Source: Paracoccaceae bacterium
Lineage (GTDB): Bacteria; Pseudomonadota; Alphaproteobacteria; Rhodobacterales; Rhodobacteraceae
DNA: 6,734 nt
Direction of reading: 5' to 3'
NCBI GenBank assembly: GCA_007134805.1
Contig: SLKB01000151.1
Location: 1-6,734 of the forward strand
The notes beneath the pieces are model-generated. The model was not told the DNA's origin and did no database searches. It saw only the letters and a list, made by a program, of their open reading frames with translations. Below, one piece after another: positions 5,452-6,734 of this stretch (position 1 is its first letter; every line of letters starts with the position of its first letter). The translations under genes and the position numbers were made by a program.

Positions 5452-6734
5452 ATGTCTGTCGAGTATCTCAAGACCGCCAAACCCGAGGCAGAGCGCGCCG
5501 AGGATGATGCGAAGGTGCGCGCCACGGTCGAGGCGACCCTTGCCGATATCGAGGCGCGCGGCGACGCGGCGGTTGCCGATCTGAGCGCGAAATTCGACCA
5601 TGTGTCGCGCCCCTCGTTCCGGTTGACGGCCTCGGAGATCAAGGCCGCGATGTCGAAGGTCGGCCCCCGCGACATGGAGGATATCCGCTTCGCGCAGACC
5701 CAGATCCGCCGCTTCGCCGAGGCGCAGCGCGCCTCGATGCGTGATATCGAGGTCGAGACCCTGCCCGGCGTGATCCTTGGCCACAAGAACATCCCCGTTC
5801 AATCGGTGGGCTGCTACGTGCCGGGCGGCAAGTTCCCCATGGTGGCCTCGGCGCATATGTCGGTGCTGACCGCGCAGGTGGCGGGCGTGCCGCGCATCGT
5901 GGCCAGCGCGCCGCCGGTCAATGGTGAGCCGCACCCGGCCATCGTCGCGGCGATGCATGAGGGCGGCGCGCATGAAATCTATGTGCTGGGCGGCATTCAG
6001 GCCGTGGGCGCCATGGCCATCGGGACCGAAACCATCGAACCTGTGCACATGCTCGTGGGCCCCGGCAATGCCTTTGTGGCCGAGGCCAAGCGCCAGCTTT
6101 ACGGCCGCGTGGGCATCGATCTTTTCGCGGGCCCGACCGAGACCATGGTCATTGCCGATGACACGGTCGATGCCGAGATCTGCGCCACTGACCTGCTGGG
6201 GCAGGCAGAGCATGGCTATAACTCGCCCGCCTGCCTGATCACCAAGTCGCGGGCGCTTGCCGAGGCCACCCTGGCCGAGATCGAGCGCCTGCTGGCCATC
6301 CTGCCCACGCGCGACACGGCCGCTGCAAGCTGGCGCGACTATGGCGAGGTGATCCTGTGCGACAGCCACGACACGATGCTGCGCGTCGCCAATGACATGG
6401 CTTATGAGCATGTGCAGGTCATGACCGACCGCGATGACTGGTATCTGGAGAAGATGCACAGCTACGGCGCGCTCTTCCTTGGCCCGCGCACCAATGTCGC
6501 CAATGGCGACAAGGTCATCGGCACCAACCACACGCTGCCCACGAAGAAGGCCGGGCGCTATACCGGCGGGCTGTGGGTGGGCAAGTTCCTGAAGACGCAT
6601 TCCTACCAGCGCGTGACCACGGATGCGGCTGCGGCGCTGGTCGGGGAATACGGCTCGCGGCTGTGCATGCTGGAAGGCTTTGTCGGCCATGCCGAGCAAT
6701 GCAATATCCGCGTGCGCCGCTACGGGGGGCGCAA
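5452..6734 (+). CDS. Histidinol dehydrogenase-family enzyme, probably HpsN-like sulfopropanediol (or related polyol) dehydrogenase, 3' end cut off
   Basis: The 427 codons present cover nearly the whole enzyme (the family is about 430-440 residues); the stop lies beyond the window. HisD-family proteins are zinc, NAD-dependent enzymes that oxidise an alcohol through the aldehyde to the acid. Matching E. coli HisD, zinc ligands are Gln251, His254, Asp353 and His413; catalytic Glu319-His320, His360 and Glu408 are kept. Also present are VGCYVPGG at 119-126, [13 protein letters not shown] at 202-214 and FAGPTE at 225-230. It differs from biosynthetic HisD: AYEH replaces APEH at 317-320, and DW.L....YG.LFLG (329-344) and YTGGL.V.K (370-378) look like HpsN, the dehydrogenase that turns 2,3-dihydroxypropane-1-sulfonate into sulfolactate. 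The comparison is from memory. The TRAP operon context, not a his operon, supports a catabolic role. SD AAAGGA lies at 5439-5444. Another polyol or sugar-acid substrate remains possible. Confidence 0.85.
   Translation, partial: MSVEYLKTAKPEAERAEDDAKVRATVEATLADIEARGDAAVADLSAKFDHVSRPSFRLTASEIKAAMSKVGPRDMEDIRFAQTQIRRFAEAQRASMRDIEVETLPGVILGHKNIPVQSVGCYVPGGKFPMVASAHMSVLTAQVAGVPRIVASAPPVNGEPHPAIVAAMHEGGAHEIYVLGGIQAVGAMAIGTETIEPVHMLVGPGNAFVAEAKRQLYGRVGIDLFAGPTETMVIADDTVDAEICATDLLGQAEHGYNSPACLITKSRALAEATLAEIERLLAILPTRDTAAASWRDYGEVILCDSHDTMLRVANDMAYEHVQVMTDRDDWYLEKMHSYGALFLGPRTNVANGDKVIGTNHTLPTKKAGRYTGGLWVGKFLKTHSYQRVTTDAAAALVGEYGSRLCMLEGFVGHAEQCNIRVRRYGGR

Noticed and set aside
4602..5792. 396-codon open frame on the minus strand opposite dctM
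   Set aside because: It shows low-complexity Gln/His/Asp/Arg-rich translation, expected from the complement of a hydrophobic membrane protein gene, and it runs across two real genes.
5377..6699. 440-codon open frame on the minus strand opposite the dehydrogenase gene
   Set aside because: The plus-strand frame carries all HisD-family zinc and catalytic residues. The reverse frame is His/Arg/Gly-rich, lacks a domain, and is long only because GC-biased third positions suppress stops.

Overview
The window is GC-rich, with strongly G/C-biased third codon positions. Its transporter families are common in Rhodobacterales-type Alphaproteobacteria, so I read it as a chromosomal or megaplasmid nutrient-uptake locus from such a bacterium. 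This assignment is an inference from composition and gene types, not from a marker gene.

Layout. On the minus strand, 16-1257 encodes a periplasmic sugar-type (family 1, MalE-like) ABC substrate-binding protein. A relatively AT-rich 225-bp divergent intergenic region (1258-1482) follows. It carries two copies of TTTGCATACG, each inside a site resembling the LacI-family operator consensus. On the plus strand come an ABC ATPase of the UgpC/MalK type (1483-2535), then a complete TRAP transporter: binding protein dctP (2598-3581), small membrane subunit dctQ (3640-4149) and large membrane subunit dctM (4146-5438). Last is a histidinol-dehydrogenase-family enzyme (5452 to beyond the window end), truncated by the window edge. 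Plus-strand gaps are 62, 58, -4 and 13 nt, which suggests one transcription unit. A perfect 10-bp hairpin lies between dctP and dctQ.

How they may work together. The binding protein and ATPase are two parts of one ABC importer whose permeases are not in the window; the natural place for them is left of position 1 on the minus strand. The TRAP genes end 13 nt before a HisD-like dehydrogenase that keeps the zinc and catalytic residues but resembles the sulfopropanediol dehydrogenase (HpsN) branch more than biosynthetic HisD. In Ruegeria pomeroyi a TRAP transporter (hpsKLM) is found with hpsN for 2,3-dihydroxypropane-1-sulfonate (DHPS) use. The simplest model is therefore an inducible catabolic island that imports and oxidises a polyol-like or sulfonated C3 compound, possibly under a LacI-type repressor. 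The substrate is not proven by the sequence. I saw no RNA genes, mobile elements, CRISPR arrays or phage-like content.
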